62,951 nucleotides of DNA, taken from assembly GCA_020848905.1 (NCBI GenBank), contig JADLHG010000050.1, forward strand, positions 1 through 62,951, read 5' to 3'. Shown here piece by piece: positions 42,055-51,977 of this stretch (the first letter of the stretch is position 1; the number at the start of each line of letters is the position of its first letter). The notes under the pieces are model-generated. The model searched no databases and was not told where the DNA came from. It saw only the letters and a program-made list of their open reading frames with translations. Source of the DNA: Deltaproteobacteria bacterium (GTDB lineage Bacteria > Myxococcota_A > Polyangia > GCA-2747355 > JADLHG01). A program made the position numbers and the translations under genes.

Positions 42055-43539
42055 GTGAAATGGTCGCCGCTGGTGTTTCTAGGCCTTCTGTGCGCCCTCC
42101 CCGCCGCCGCTCAGCCGCGCATCCGGGCGGCGCACGATCCCGAGCAGCAGTTTCTGGCCGAGTACCGTCTCCTCACGCACGGGCTGACGAGCTTTCCGAT
42201 CGACGACCAGCGGAGCACGCTCGGGCAGAACGCCTGGGCCGAGCAGCGCCTGCGCTTGATGGGCAAGATGTCCCGCCCGGGGCAAGGCCTGACCATCGAG
42301 CTCGGGCTGGATCTCTTCACGGGCATGGTGGCCGGCCAGACGACGACCGTGGGCGCCGAGTACGTGCTCTTCCCGCGCCACCAGCGTAACGCCTTCGAGC
42401 GCGTCGAGCCGCGACGCCTGATGGTGGCCTGGCGCAGCCGCATCGGCGAGCTGCGCCTCGGCCACACGGCGAGCAACTGGGGCCTCGGGATCCTGGCCAA
42501 CAACGGAGAGAGCAACCTCCCCTTCGGCTACGCGCACCTCGGAGACCTCGTGGAGCGCGCGGCCTTCGCCACCATGCCCGCGCAGAACCTCTACGTCGCG
42601 GCGGCCGTGGACCTCGTCTACCGGGACACGAACGCCAACCTGAGCAACGGGGACGTGGCGATCAACACCGTGGGCTCCCTCTTCTACCGCACCCGGCAGG
42701 CCTTCCTCGGCGTCTACGGCGGTTACCGGCACCAGAACGACAAGGACGGCGACAAGCTGCGCGTCGGCGTGCTGGACGCGTCGGGAAAGATCCGGCAGCG
42801 GCTCGGCCGGTCGGGGCTCATCTTCGGCCTCGGCTTCGAAGCGCTGGCCCTCTTCGGCAGCACCGACCGCTTGCGCCCGGAGGGCCACCTCGAGGGGGTC
42901 ACCGTGCGAGCCGGCGGCGCGGTGGTGCGCGCCACCCTCTCCCATCGACCCTCCCGCGTCGGCCTGACCACGGAACTCGGCTACGCCTCGGGAGATAACG
43001 ACCGCGGAGACGACGTGGCTCGCGCGGCCAGCTTCCACCCCGACTACGCCGTCGGCATGGTGCTCTTTCCGGAGGTGCTCGCGGCGATGAGCGCGCGGGC
43101 CGCCGACCGTGCGGGAGACCGGGCCCACGTGGCCGTCGCCCCCTCGGGGACCGAGAACGTCCCCTCGAACGGCAGCGTGACGAACGCCCTCTACGTCTGG
43201 ACCCACTTCTTCTTGCGACCGGTGCGCGGCCTCACGCTGCGGGCGGGGCTGCTCTACGCCCGAAGCGCGGCCGACCTCGTCGACCCGTACCTCTCCTTTC
43301 GCGCGGGGGGCGTGAATCGCAACTTCCTCGGCGGCGCGGGGACGGCACGCGAGCTCGGGTTCGAGGTCCACGCGTCGGCGCGCTACCGCTGGGCGCTGAC
43401 ACCGCGCCTCGGCGTGAACTTCGGCCTGGACTGGGGACACCTCTTCCCCGGCGAGGCGCTGAACGACGCGGCGGGCCGCTTCATGGGCGGGGTGGACCGA
43501 GTCGTGGGGCGCTTCCTGCTGGACTGGAGATACCAGTGA
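42055..43539 (+). CDS. Outer-membrane beta-barrel protein
   Basis: A 494-residue protein with a signal peptide (MKWSPLVFLGLLCALPAAAQ). The mature part alternates polar and hydrophobic residues in amphipathic strands with aromatic girdle residues throughout, such as GLTIELGLDLFTGMVA, LFYRTRQAFLGVYGGYRH, and the last strand VGRFLLDWRYQ ending in an aromatic-containing C-terminus. This is a typical barrel of 16-18 strands. Function unknown. GTG 42055 is used. Its stop overlaps the start of the giant lipoprotein gene, so they probably form a surface pair. Confidence 0.82.
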   Translation: MKWSPLVFLGLLCALPAAAQPRIRAAHDPEQQFLAEYRLLTHGLTSFPIDDQRSTLGQNAWAEQRLRLMGKMSRPGQGLTIELGLDLFTGMVAGQTTTVGAEYVLFPRHQRNAFERVEPRRLMVAWRSRIGELRLGHTASNWGLGILANNGESNLPFGYAHLGDLVERAAFATMPAQNLYVAAAVDLVYRDTNANLSNGDVAINTVGSLFYRTRQAFLGVYGGYRHQNDKDGDKLRVGVLDASGKIRQRLGRSGLIFGLGFEALALFGSTDRLRPEGHLEGVTVRAGGAVVRATLSHRPSRVGLTTELGYASGDNDRGDDVARAASFHPDYAVGMVLFPEVLAAMSARAADRAGDRAHVAVAPSGTENVPSNGSVTNALYVWTHFFLRPVRGLTLRAGLLYARSAADLVDPYLSFRAGGVNRNFLGGAGTARELGFEVHASARYRWALTPRLGVNFGLDWGHLFPGEALNDAAGRFMGGVDRVVGRFLLDWRYQ

Positions 43540-46500
43540 CCCGGCGCCGCCTGGCCGGACTGCTCGCGGCCTTCGTCGCGGGGTGCGCGGGGCCGCGTCC
43601 CGAGGGGCTCGAGTGGGCCGACCCCGGCCCCGGCCCCAAGGTGATCTTCGACCTCGACGCCCAGCCCCTCCCCGACCTCCCCTTTCCGAACGACCTCGCG
43701 ACCCGCCCCGACCCCGACTCGCCCACCGGCAAGCGGCTCAATCTGCCGCTCGGCGCGCCGACCCGCATGGAGCGCAAGGTGCGGCAGCACGCCAGCCGCC
43801 TCGAGGGCTTCAGCACCTACGGGGCGATCACCGTCCGCTTCGACGCCCCGCTGGACCTGGACAACCTGACCCGGCGGCAGCGCGCGAACCGCGACTTCGA
43901 CGACGACGCGGTGCTGCTCGTGAACCTCGAGCCGCGGTCGCCACGCTACGGCCAGGCCGTGCTGCTCGACTTCGACCAGGGGAACTTCCCCCTCACGCTC
44001 CCGAGGCTCACCGCCTTCTGGGAGGGGGACCCGCGGGCGAAGGTGGCCAACCTGCTCTTCGACACCACCGACGAGGATGTGAATCGAAACGGCCGGCTCG
44101 ACCCCGGTGAGGACACCGACGGGGACGGCGTTCTCGACGTTCCGAACGTCCACCCGCGCGGCGGCGACCCGCTCGACCGACTGCTCACCTTCTACGAGAA
44201 GGCGACCGACACGCTGCTCCTGAAGCCCGTGGTGCCGCTCGAGCAGGAAGCTCGCTATGCGGTGGTCCTGACCAAGCGACTGACCGGCGAGGATGGCCAC
44301 CCGGTACGCTCGCCCTTTCCGTACGTGCACCACCTCAAGCAGACCGAAGACCTGCGCGGCCTGCCGGAGGTGCTCCGCCGCTACGGGCTCGACCTCGACC
44401 AGGTGGCGTTCGCCTGGACCTTCACCACCCAGGGACCCACGCGCGACCTCGAGGCGCTCCGTCGCGGCCTCTACGGCGTGGGGCCCTTTGCGCACCTCGC
44501 GCGCGAGTTCCCCGTCGGACTCACGCTGCACAAGGTCTACACGGGCGGGGGCAGCCCCTACCTCCTGCCGGGCGCGCAGGTTCGCTCTCTCGCCGGCGTG
44601 CTCGGCCCGATCTACATCGGGCCGACCCAGTCCGGGACGGACCCGGAGGGGATCAAGGCGCTCGCGCAGTCCTTCGACAACGTCGCGTACGTGGTGATGG
44701 GCGAGGTCGAGGGTCCGAACCTGCTCGCGGACCGGAATCGTCACGCCGGCCCGGGGCACCCCGCCGACGAGGACGAGGTCTGGGACCTGGACCGCAAGAC
44801 CGGCCACGCGGTCTATGGCACGCACCGCATCCCCTTCCTCTGCGCCGTCCCGCGCCAGGACCGCGGCCGCGGCGCTCCCTTCCCGGTGGCGCTCTACGCC
44901 CACGGCTACGGGCAGAGCCGGGTCGAGAACCTCCTCTTCTCGGGGCACATGGCGCGCTACGGGATCGCGAGCTGCACCATCGACGCCTACGGGCACGGCT
45001 TCGCCCCTGCGAAGGACGTGCTCGAGGTGGCCAAGGGCATCTTCGGCCTGCTCAAGATCCGGCCGGCCCTCGAGGCGCTCTGGCCGGGACGCGCGCGCGA
45101 CCTGAACAACGACGGGCAGCCCGACCCGGGCGCCGATTTCTTCTCGGGAGACGTCTTTCACACTCGCGACATGGTGCGGCAGACCGTGCTCGACCTGCTG
45201 GTCTTGACGCGCGCCCTGCGAGCCCTCGACGGGCAGCGACGGAGCGGGCAGGACCTCGACGGGGACGGCAAGCCCGAGCTCCTCGGCGATTTCGACGGAG
45301 ACGGCCGCGTGGACCTGGGTGGGCCGGGGGTCGATTACTTCGCCTGGGGCACGAGCCTGGGCGGGATCGTGTCGACCATCGTGAACGCGGTGGAGCCCGC
45401 CATCGTGGCCGGCGCACCGTCGGCGGGGGGCGGCGGCCTGACGTTTATCTCGGGCCGGACCACGACGCCGGGGGTCCCCGAGGCGGCAATGCTGCGCAGC
45501 ATGGCCCCGATCCTGATCGTGCGACCGGGGGAGAAGCCGGGATCGACGGACCTGGCGGCGATAGTCCCGAGCGCCAACAAGGCCGTCACGCGCGTGCTGG
45601 TGCCGAACGTCGACGTGCGCGCCGGCGACCGGGTCGAGCTGACCAACCTGGCCTCGGGAGCGCGGTACGTCACCTACGCCGGCGAGGGTGGGCGGGCGCG
45701 CCTGCACGTCGCGGCGAACGCGCTCGACCCCACCGAGCTCCGCGTGCTGCTCCGGATCGACCCGGCGAGCCCCGAGCCGCCGACGCGCGTGGTCGACACG
45801 CCCCGCCTCGGCGAACGCCTCGAGGTGCGGGTCTTCCAGGGACCGACCGGCGCCCTCCGCGCCACCTACGACCGCTTCGGCGCGGAGGTGGACCTGCACG
45901 GCGTGCGCTACGCGAGCGGCAGCCCGCTGGTGGCGCTCACGCCGGGCCTCGGCCTGCAGCGCAACACCCCCGACTTCCGCCGCATGTTCGTGCTGGCCCA
46001 GATGGGTGTCGACCCGGGCGACCCCGTGAGCTACGCCCCGCACGTCTTCGCCGATCCGCTGCACACCGAGGACTACGACCGGGCCCGCCCCGGCTCCAAC
46101 ATCTGCTTCATCGTCACCGCCGGGGACACCTCGGTCCCCGTCGCCACGGGGATCGCGGCCGCGCGCGCGGCGGGGATCGTGGACTACCTCTCTCCCGACC
46201 CGCGCTTCGGTCGACCGGCCAACCAGGTCTTGATCGATGCCCACGTCACGGAGGCGCTCTCGTGGACCCGCCGCTTCGACGGCAAGCAGGTCGTCGCCGA
46301 TCCGGAGGACTTCTCGCGCGGCGCCCACGCGCCGGAAGCGCCCCGCCTCGGCGCCCCGCTGCGCCTGACGCGCGCGACGAGCACGGGTCTCTCGGCGATC
46401 CGCATCCCCCTGCTGAACCCGGCCGGACAGCACGGCTTCGGCGTCCCGCACACGGGCGGCGCCTTCGACACCGACACCTTCCTCATTCACATGGTGGGGC

Positions 46501-46601
46501 GCTTCTATCAGACGCGCGGACGCGAGCTGCGCGACGATCCGTGCATGGCCACGGCGAGCTGCCCCTGGATCCCGGCCCCGTCGGTCCCGCTCTCTCCCTG
46601 A
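43536..46601 (+). CDS. Large lipoprotein with alpha/beta-hydrolase domain and Ca-type repeats
   Basis: A 1021-residue lipoprotein (lipobox VAGC, C17) from GTG 43536. The first 300 residues look like Big_5/bacterial Ig-type beta domains. DVNRNGRLDPGEDTDGDG, DLNNDGQPDPGAD and DLDGDGKPELLGDFDGDG are calcium-binding EF-hand/thrombospondin-3-like loops. Residues about 440-660 carry an alpha/beta-hydrolase pattern: VALYAHGYGQSRVENLLFSG, then a nucleophile elbow GTSLGGIVST, as in extracellular lipases. The C-terminal part is beta-rich. Probably a cell-surface esterase or adhesin displayed with the barrel protein it is coupled to. Confidence 0.82.
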   Translation: MTRRRLAGLLAAFVAGCAGPRPEGLEWADPGPGPKVIFDLDAQPLPDLPFPNDLATRPDPDSPTGKRLNLPLGAPTRMERKVRQHASRLEGFSTYGAITVRFDAPLDLDNLTRRQRANRDFDDDAVLLVNLEPRSPRYGQAVLLDFDQGNFPLTLPRLTAFWEGDPRAKVANLLFDTTDEDVNRNGRLDPGEDTDGDGVLDVPNVHPRGGDPLDRLLTFYEKATDTLLLKPVVPLEQEARYAVVLTKRLTGEDGHPVRSPFPYVHHLKQTEDLRGLPEVLRRYGLDLDQVAFAWTFTTQGPTRDLEALRRGLYGVGPFAHLAREFPVGLTLHKVYTGGGSPYLLPGAQVRSLAGVLGPIYIGPTQSGTDPEGIKALAQSFDNVAYVVMGEVEGPNLLADRNRHAGPGHPADEDEVWDLDRKTGHAVYGTHRIPFLCAVPRQDRGRGAPFPVALYAHGYGQSRVENLLFSGHMARYGIASCTIDAYGHGFAPAKDVLEVAKGIFGLLKIRPALEALWPGRARDLNNDGQPDPGADFFSGDVFHTRDMVRQTVLDLLVLTRALRALDGQRRSGQDLDGDGKPELLGDFDGDGRVDLGGPGVDYFAWGTSLGGIVSTIVNAVEPAIVAGAPSAGGGGLTFISGRTTTPGVPEAAMLRSMAPILIVRPGEKPGSTDLAAIVPSANKAVTRVLVPNVDVRAGDRVELTNLASGARYVTYAGEGGRARLHVAANALDPTELRVLLRIDPASPEPPTRVVDTPRLGERLEVRVFQGPTGALRATYDRFGAEVDLHGVRYASGSPLVALTPGLGLQRNTPDFRRMFVLAQMGVDPGDPVSYAPHVFADPLHTEDYDRARPGSNICFIVTAGDTSVPVATGIAAARAAGIVDYLSPDPRFGRPANQVLIDAHVTEALSWTRRFDGKQVVADPEDFSRGAHAPEAPRLGAPLRLTRATSTGLSAIRIPLLNPAGQHGFGVPHTGGAFDTDTFLIHMVGRFYQTRGRELRDDPCMATASCPWIPAPSVPLSP

Positions 46602-48032
46602 TCAGCGTCCCCGGCGTCTGTGGCGCCACCGGCCGAGGACGAGCAGCACCCCCGCCGCCAGCACGACCCACTCGCCGGCCCTCGCGTAGAACGTGCGCCC
46701 GGCATAGATCGGCAGGTCCGCCACTACGAGCCCGGGCCCGCTCCGGAAGTGGTCCCGCTCGGCCAGCACCTCGCCGCGCCCCGAAACGATCGCGCTCGTG
46801 CCGTTCGAGGCCCCGCGCACCAGGCCGTAGCGCGCCTCGAGGGCCCGAAAGCGGCTGTTCTCGTAGTGGTAGCGCTGCACCTGGGCCCAGTCGTTCGTGG
46901 GCACGACCATGAGCCGCGTCCCCGCGCGCGCGTACGCCCGCGAGAGGTCGGTGAAGTTGTCGTCCTGGCAGATCATGAGCCCCGCCGCCCCGACAGAGGT
47001 CCCGACCAGCGCGAGCGCGCCGCTCCCGCCCTGGTAGACCTCGACGAAGGGGATGAGGTGCGTCTTCACGTAGTCGGCCTGCCGCCGACCGTCGGCGTCG
47101 ATCCAGACGGCCCGGTTCTCCCGCCGCGCGACGTCGAAGTACCCCACCACCACGGCCAGCCGGTGCCGCCGCGCGAGCCCCGCCAGCTCGCCGAGGAGCG
47201 ACTCCTTCTCGGTGGGTCCGACGAAGAACGCCACCTCGGGGGCCACCACGAGCGCAGCCTTCTCATCCGCGGCCCGCTCCAGCAGCGGGCGGAAGACCTT
47301 CTCCAGCACGAGGCTCGCCGGCGTGGCCTGACCCCGCGGCAGGTCGCGCCAGGTCCACCCGGCGGCCGCGACCCGGAGCAGCCCCTTCGGCCGCTCGTAC
47401 CAGCCGAGGCCGTTCGCCAGGCCGAGCGCGAGAAGCAGCGCGGCGAGGACCATGCCGCTCGTGCGCCAGGCTCGCCGGGAGCGCGCCAGGTCCAGCCCCA
47501 GCGCCTGCAGCGCCACGATGGCGAAGACCACGCCCGCCACGCCCGTCGCGGCCACGAACTGGACGGCCCACGGCGCGGCGCTCCAGACGCGAACGAAGGC
47601 CTGCGCGGTCCCCCACACCGGGACCAGGGCGTAGTCCACCCACTCCACGAGCACGACCACGCCGGCGGTCGCGAGAGCGCCCCAGGGGGCCGGCGAGCCG
47701 CGCACCCAGCGGACGCCGACGGACGCGCCCATCCAGAGGAGCGTCAGATAGAGCGCCAGCGGCAAGCCCATCCCGAGCGGGAACTCCAGCACGAGGAGCA
47801 GCGGCAGCGTGTAGCAGAGCCCGAAGCCGAGACCTGCGAGCAGCGCGTCCCGCACGCGCGGCGCGCGACGGTCGAGCGCCCAGAGCCACGGCACGAGCGC
47901 CACGAGCTGCAGCGGAAAGAGGTGGAGCGGGTAGTCGGAGACGAAGAGGGCCGCGCCCGACAGACCCGCCAGCGCGAGTCCCGAAAGGCGCCCCGCGCGC
48001 CCCGCGGGAGGGCGCTGCTCTCCGTCGGTCAT
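46602..48032 (-). CDS. lnt: Apolipoprotein N-acyltransferase (Lnt)
   Basis: A 476-residue Lnt, which adds the third acyl chain to lipoproteins in the inner membrane. Six to seven N-terminal membrane helices are followed by a nitrilase domain with Glu in VVAPEVAFF, Lys in YVKTHLIPFVEVYQ and the catalytic Cys in GLMICQDDNF. A C-terminal helix (WVVLAAGVLLVL) anchors it. Start 48032 has GGAGGTG immediately upstream; 48044 is a weaker alternative. It is slightly short for the family but complete, and fits the large number of lipoproteins here. Confidence 0.85.
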   Translation of the reverse strand: MTDGEQRPPAGRAGRLSGLALAGLSGAALFVSDYPLHLFPLQLVALVPWLWALDRRAPRVRDALLAGLGFGLCYTLPLLLVLEFPLGMGLPLALYLTLLWMGASVGVRWVRGSPAPWGALATAGVVVLVEWVDYALVPVWGTAQAFVRVWSAAPWAVQFVAATGVAGVVFAIVALQALGLDLARSRRAWRTSGMVLAALLLALGLANGLGWYERPKGLLRVAAAGWTWRDLPRGQATPASLVLEKVFRPLLERAADEKAALVVAPEVAFFVGPTEKESLLGELAGLARRHRLAVVVGYFDVARRENRAVWIDADGRRQADYVKTHLIPFVEVYQGGSGALALVGTSVGAAGLMICQDDNFTDLSRAYARAGTRLMVVPTNDWAQVQRYHYENSRFRALEARYGLVRGASNGTSAIVSGRGEVLAERDHFRSGPGLVVADLPIYAGRTFYARAGEWVVLAAGVLLVLGRWRHRRRGR

Positions 48033-48145
48033 GCGCACCTCCATACCGCGGAGGCCCCGGACCCCGCAAGGCGCCGGGGCCCTTCGCTCCGGGTCGGTGG
48101 TCCGGGGGGCGGAGTGGGGCTACACTTGCGCCGCCGCGGCGGCTC

Positions 48146-49153
48146 ATGATCCACGTCCAGAACCTCGTCAAGCACTACCGCACGCACAAGCGCCCGCCGG
48201 GGCTCCTCGCCGCGCTTCGCTCGCTCGTGGCCCGCCGCTACGAGGTGGTCCCGGCACTCGACGGCATCTCGTTCCACATTCCACCAGGCGCGCGCGTCGG
48301 GTTTCTCGGCCCGAACGGTGCCGGCAAGACCACGGCCCTGAAGGTGCTGGCCGGCCTGCTCCACCCCACCGCCGGAGAGGTGCGCGTGGCGGGCTTCCGG
48401 CCGCAGGAGCGCCAGGCCGCCTTCCTGAGCAGCATCACGCTCGTCACCGGCCAGAAGCAGCAGCTCCTCTGGGACCTCCCCCCCGTCGAGACCTTCGAGC
48501 TCAACCGGGCCATCTATCAGATCCCGCGCGCCGAGGCCGACGGCACCATCGCGGAGCTCAGCACGCTCCTGCAGCTCGGGGACCTCGTGCAGAAGCCGAC
48601 GCGCCAGCTCAGCCTCGGCGAACGCATGAAGTGCGAGCTCGTGGCGGCGCTGCTCCACCGCCCCAAGATCCTCTTTCTCGACGAGCCCACGATCGGCCTC
48701 GACGTCGGGATGCAGGCCGCGATCCGCCGCTTCATCAAGGAGTACAACGAGCGGCACGGCGCGACGGTGCTCCTCACGAGCCACTACATGGCCGACGTGG
48801 CCGCCCTCTGCCCGCGCATCGTGGTCATCGACCACGGACGCCTGACGTACGACGGCGGGCTGGAGGAGCTCGCCCGCGCGAGCCGGCCCGAAAAGCGCGT
48901 CACCCTGCGCCTCGGCGCCCCCGCCACCCCCGAGCAGCTCGCGCGACTCGCGGGCCGCCTGGTGCAGCAGGGCGAGGCGCAGGTCACGCTCCAGGTGCCG
49001 CAGGCCGAGCTGAACGGCACCATCGCGGCGGCCCTCGCCGAGCTCGCGGTCGTGGACCTGACCGTCGAGGACGCCCCCCTCGAGGAGATCCTCGCCGAGC
49101 TCTTCGATCGACCGAAGGCGTCGCCCCCCGCGACGGCGGAGAGCGCGCGGTGA
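48146..49153 (+). CDS. ABC transporter ATP-binding protein
   Basis: A 335-residue ATPase with Walker A GFLGPNGAGKTTALKVLAG, ABC signature QLSLGERMKCELVAAL, Walker B PKILFLDEPTIGLDV and H-loop LLTSHY. A C-terminal extension after residue 235 is typical of the multidrug/viologen exporter subfamily. GTG starts of the two permease genes follow with 4-base overlap and 6-base gap, so the three make one exporter. Confidence 0.92.
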   Translation: MIHVQNLVKHYRTHKRPPGLLAALRSLVARRYEVVPALDGISFHIPPGARVGFLGPNGAGKTTALKVLAGLLHPTAGEVRVAGFRPQERQAAFLSSITLVTGQKQQLLWDLPPVETFELNRAIYQIPRAEADGTIAELSTLLQLGDLVQKPTRQLSLGERMKCELVAALLHRPKILFLDEPTIGLDVGMQAAIRRFIKEYNERHGATVLLTSHYMADVAALCPRIVVIDHGRLTYDGGLEELARASRPEKRVTLRLGAPATPEQLARLAGRLVQQGEAQVTLQVPQAELNGTIAAALAELAVVDLTVEDAPLEEILAELFDRPKASPPATAESAR

Positions 49154-49956
49154 CCGGCGCCGGTCGCACCCTGCGCGCCCTCCCGACGCTCTTTCGCGTC
49201 GGCTTCGCCGAGGCGATGGCCTATCGCGGCGAGTTCCTGATCTGGATCCTGTCGACCAATATGCCGCTCGTCATGCTCCTCCTCTGGAGCGCGGTGGCCG
49301 AAGAGGCTCCCGTCGGGCGCTTCGGGGTGCGGGAGTTCAGCGCGTACTTCCTCGCCACGCTCGTCGTCCGGCTTCTCACCGGCGCGTGGGTCGTCTGGCA
49401 GCTCAACTACGAGATCCGCCACGGCGCGCTGGCCATGCGGCTGCTCCGGCCCCTCCACCCCTTCGTCTCGTACGCCGCGGAGCACCTCGCCGCCCTGCCG
49501 ATCCGCGTCCTCCTCGCCCTCCCCATCGCGGGGGCCGCGCTCCTCTGGCTCGGCCGCGACCAGCTCGCCTCGGACCCGCTCCACTGGGTCGTCTTCCCCC
49601 TCTCGCTCGCCGGGGCGTGGGCCCTCACCTTCGGCGTGATGCTCGTCATCGGTACCCTGGGCTTCTTCTGGGAGAGCTCGCTCTCGCTCTTCGACCTCTG
49701 GCTCGGCCTCTTCTTCGTCTTCTCGGGCTACACCATCCCCCTCGAGCTCTTCCCGGCCAGCCTGCTCGCCCTCTCCAAGTGGCTCCCCTTTCGCTACGTC
49801 CTCTCGTTCCCGGTCGAGACCCTCCTCGGCCTGCTCGGTCGCCGCGAGCTCCTGCTCGCCCTCGCCAGCCAGTGGACCTACGTGGCCATCGTCTACGCCG
49901 CGGCCCTCCTCCTCTGGCGCGCCGGCCTACGCCGCTTCGCCGCCTACGGTGGGTGA
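49150..49956 (+). CDS. ABC-2 type permease (DUF990-like), subunit 1
   Basis: A 268-residue membrane protein with six hydrophobic segments, of the ABC-2 superfamily: FAEAMAYRGEFLIWILSTNMP at the start and FVFSGYTIPLELFPASLLAL, the typical fifth-helix motif. It pairs with the next permease as a heterodimer with the upstream ATPase. The set resembles viologen/drug exporters such as slr1174-slr0610-slr1910 of cyanobacteria; substrate unknown. Confidence 0.87.
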   Translation: MTGAGRTLRALPTLFRVGFAEAMAYRGEFLIWILSTNMPLVMLLLWSAVAEEAPVGRFGVREFSAYFLATLVVRLLTGAWVVWQLNYEIRHGALAMRLLRPLHPFVSYAAEHLAALPIRVLLALPIAGAALLWLGRDQLASDPLHWVVFPLSLAGAWALTFGVMLVIGTLGFFWESSLSLFDLWLGLFFVFSGYTIPLELFPASLLALSKWLPFRYVLSFPVETLLGLLGRRELLLALASQWTYVAIVYAAALLLWRAGLRRFAAYGG

Positions 49957-49962
49957 GCCACG

Positions 49963-50751
49963 GTGCGCCGCTACCTGACCCTCCTCGCGCTGCAGCTCAA
50001 GCTTTCGCTCCTCCTCTCCCTGCAGTACCGCCTGGACTTCGTGGTGGGCGCGGTCCTCTCGCTCTTCTGGACCGCCATCGCCCTCATCCCGCTGCTCGTG
50101 CTCTTCTCGGGGCGGAAGACGGTGGCCGGGTGGAAGGCGGACGAGGCCCTGGTGGTCGTCGCCTGGTTCACCGTCCTCAAGGGGGTTCTCGACGGGGCGA
50201 TCCGTCCCGCGCTGCAGACCGTCGTCGAGCAGGTGCGCAAGGGGACGCTGGACTTCCTCTTGCTCAAGCCCGCCGACGCCCAGTTCCTCGTCTCGACCGC
50301 CCGCTTCGAGTTGCCGAAGCTCGTGGACGTCGCCTCCGGCCTCGCGATCCTCGTCATCGCGCTCGGGCGCCTGGGTCACGTCCCGTCCCCACAGGCGGTG
50401 GCGCTCACCCTGCTGCTCCTCTGCGGCGCGGTGCTCATCCTCTATTCCATCTGGATCCTGGTCATCGCCCTCGCCTTCATCCTGGTCAAGGTGGACAACC
50501 TCTCGTTCCTCTTCGCGTCGGTCTACGACGCGGCGCGCTGGCCCGCGTCGGTCTACCGGGGCGCGCTGGCGATCCTCTTCACCTTCGTCATCCCGCTCGC
50601 CGTCATGACCACGTTTCCGGCCCTCGCCATCCTCGAGCGCCTGGAGCTCTGGCGGGCGGGCCTGGCCCTCGTCGGGGCGCTGGCCTTCACGGGGATCGCG
50701 CGGGTGGTGTGGTTACGGGCGCTAAGGCGCTACACCAGCGCCGGCGGCTAG
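49963..50751 (+). CDS. ABC-2 type permease (DUF990-like), subunit 2
   Basis: A 262-residue membrane protein with six hydrophobic segments and the ABC-2/DUF990 pattern: QYRLDFVVGAVLSLFWTAIAL, KGTLDFLLLKPADAQFLVS (the loop seen in this family), and PAVxYRGALAILFTFVIPLAV near the end. GTG start 6 bases after subunit 1. Third gene of the exporter operon; the glycosyltransferase downstream is convergent. Confidence 0.87.
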   Translation: MRRYLTLLALQLKLSLLLSLQYRLDFVVGAVLSLFWTAIALIPLLVLFSGRKTVAGWKADEALVVVAWFTVLKGVLDGAIRPALQTVVEQVRKGTLDFLLLKPADAQFLVSTARFELPKLVDVASGLAILVIALGRLGHVPSPQAVALTLLLLCGAVLILYSIWILVIALAFILVKVDNLSFLFASVYDAARWPASVYRGALAILFTFVIPLAVMTTFPALAILERLELWRAGLALVGALAFTGIARVVWLRALRRYTSAGG

Positions 50752-50769
50752 ATCTCGGGCGGGGTCGGC

Positions 50770-51834
50770 TCAGGCCTTCATCGCCAGCTCGACGACGCTG
50801 AGCTCGTGGCGCCGAAGGAGCTGGTTCCATTCCCCGACGCTGAGTCGGCGCCGGCCCTGGATCTCGCGCCGCTTGGCCATCATCTCGGGCAACCGGAGCG
50901 CCGCCGCGCCGTACGCGCGAAGCATCACCCCCGCCACCTGACCGAAGGAGTGCTGCCCCACGAACTCCGCCGACAGTCCTCGCCCACGCGCCGCCGCGTA
51001 CCCCTGCACGACGTATCGCCGGAGCGTGCTCAGCGGACTCCGCACCAGCATCCCGCGGGGCAGCAGCTTCACCGCGTTCCACACGCGGTTCCGCTCGACG
51101 AAGTAGGCCTTCTTCGACGACGAGTTCCCTGCCGTGGCCGACTTCTTGTGCCACGCCCTGGCGCTCGGCACGTACCAGCAGCGCCAGCCCGAGAGCTGTC
51201 CTCGCACCGCGAGGTCCATTTCCTCCAGGTACATGAAGTAGGCGTCGTCGAAGACCCCGACCTCCTCGAGCATCGCGCGGCGGTACATGGCCGCGCACGC
51301 GTTGGGAGCCAGGATCTCCTCCGCCCGGTCGTACTGCCCCTCATCCCGCTCGGCCCACCCGCGCGACCGCGCCACCCCGTCGGGGTAGAAGAGCAGCCCC
51401 ACCGAGTCGAAGTGGTCCGGTGCGTCCTTCTGGAGCACGCGACAGGCGAGCATCCCCACCTCGCGTCGCGAGGCGCCGAAGTCCACGAGCTCCCGGATCG
51501 CCTCGCGGTCGGCGATAGCGTCGTTGTTCAGCAGGAAGATCCATTCCCCGCGGGCCTGGGCGATCCCCTGGTTGTTGGCGAAGGCGAACCCCGTGTTCTC
51601 GACGTTCCAGATCACGTGCAGGCGGCTGCCGAAGCGCCGCACCGCCTCGTCCCCCGAACCGTCGGTGGACGCGTTGTCGACCAGGATCACCTCGATCCGG
51701 CCGTAGCTCTGACCGAAGAGCGACTCCAGGCTCTCGAAGAGCATGTCGCCGCCGTTCCAGTTCACCACCACCGCCGACACGAGAGGCGCGGACGAGCTCG
51801 GGACACAGACGTCGGGCTGGAGTTGCACGCTCAT
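50770..51834 (-). CDS. Glycosyltransferase family 2 (rhamnosyltransferase-like)
   Basis: A 354-residue GT-A enzyme. It has VSAVVVNWNGGDMLFESLESL, VILVDNASTDGSGDEAVRRF (DNAS/DxSxD region), NTGFAFANNQGIAQARGEWI and LLNNDA (DxD-equivalent), then YFMYLEEMDLAVRG, as in WbbL/RfbF rhamnosyltransferases. The C-terminal 100 residues are basic and helical and may touch the membrane. It stands alone on the minus strand. Adds a sugar to a surface glycan; donor not readable. Confidence 0.88.
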   Translation of the reverse strand: MSVQLQPDVCVPSSSAPLVSAVVVNWNGGDMLFESLESLFGQSYGRIEVILVDNASTDGSGDEAVRRFGSRLHVIWNVENTGFAFANNQGIAQARGEWIFLLNNDAIADREAIRELVDFGASRREVGMLACRVLQKDAPDHFDSVGLLFYPDGVARSRGWAERDEGQYDRAEEILAPNACAAMYRRAMLEEVGVFDDAYFMYLEEMDLAVRGQLSGWRCWYVPSARAWHKKSATAGNSSSKKAYFVERNRVWNAVKLLPRGMLVRSPLSTLRRYVVQGYAAARGRGLSAEFVGQHSFGQVAGVMLRAYGAAALRLPEMMAKRREIQGRRRLSVGEWNQLLRRHELSVVELAMKA

Positions 51835-51977
51835 TCGGAGGCCTCACCCCCGCGTTGCCACCGGCGCAGCTGCGCCGCCTCGCCCGCGGAAGGCCGATCC
51901 ATACTCGACTCGCCCCGTCGAGGGCAAGTCCCGTCGACGGAGGCTTCCCCGACGGCATCCCCCGGGGGGCAGGCGCT

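Noticed and set aside
43383-46490. Very long antisense open frame (about 1035 residues)
   Set aside because: It lies opposite the large lipoprotein gene, lacks a ribosome site, and has the Arg/Glu/Val/His/Gly composition expected from the complement of a GC-rich coding frame. The sense strand has a lipobox, calcium loops and a hydrolase elbow.
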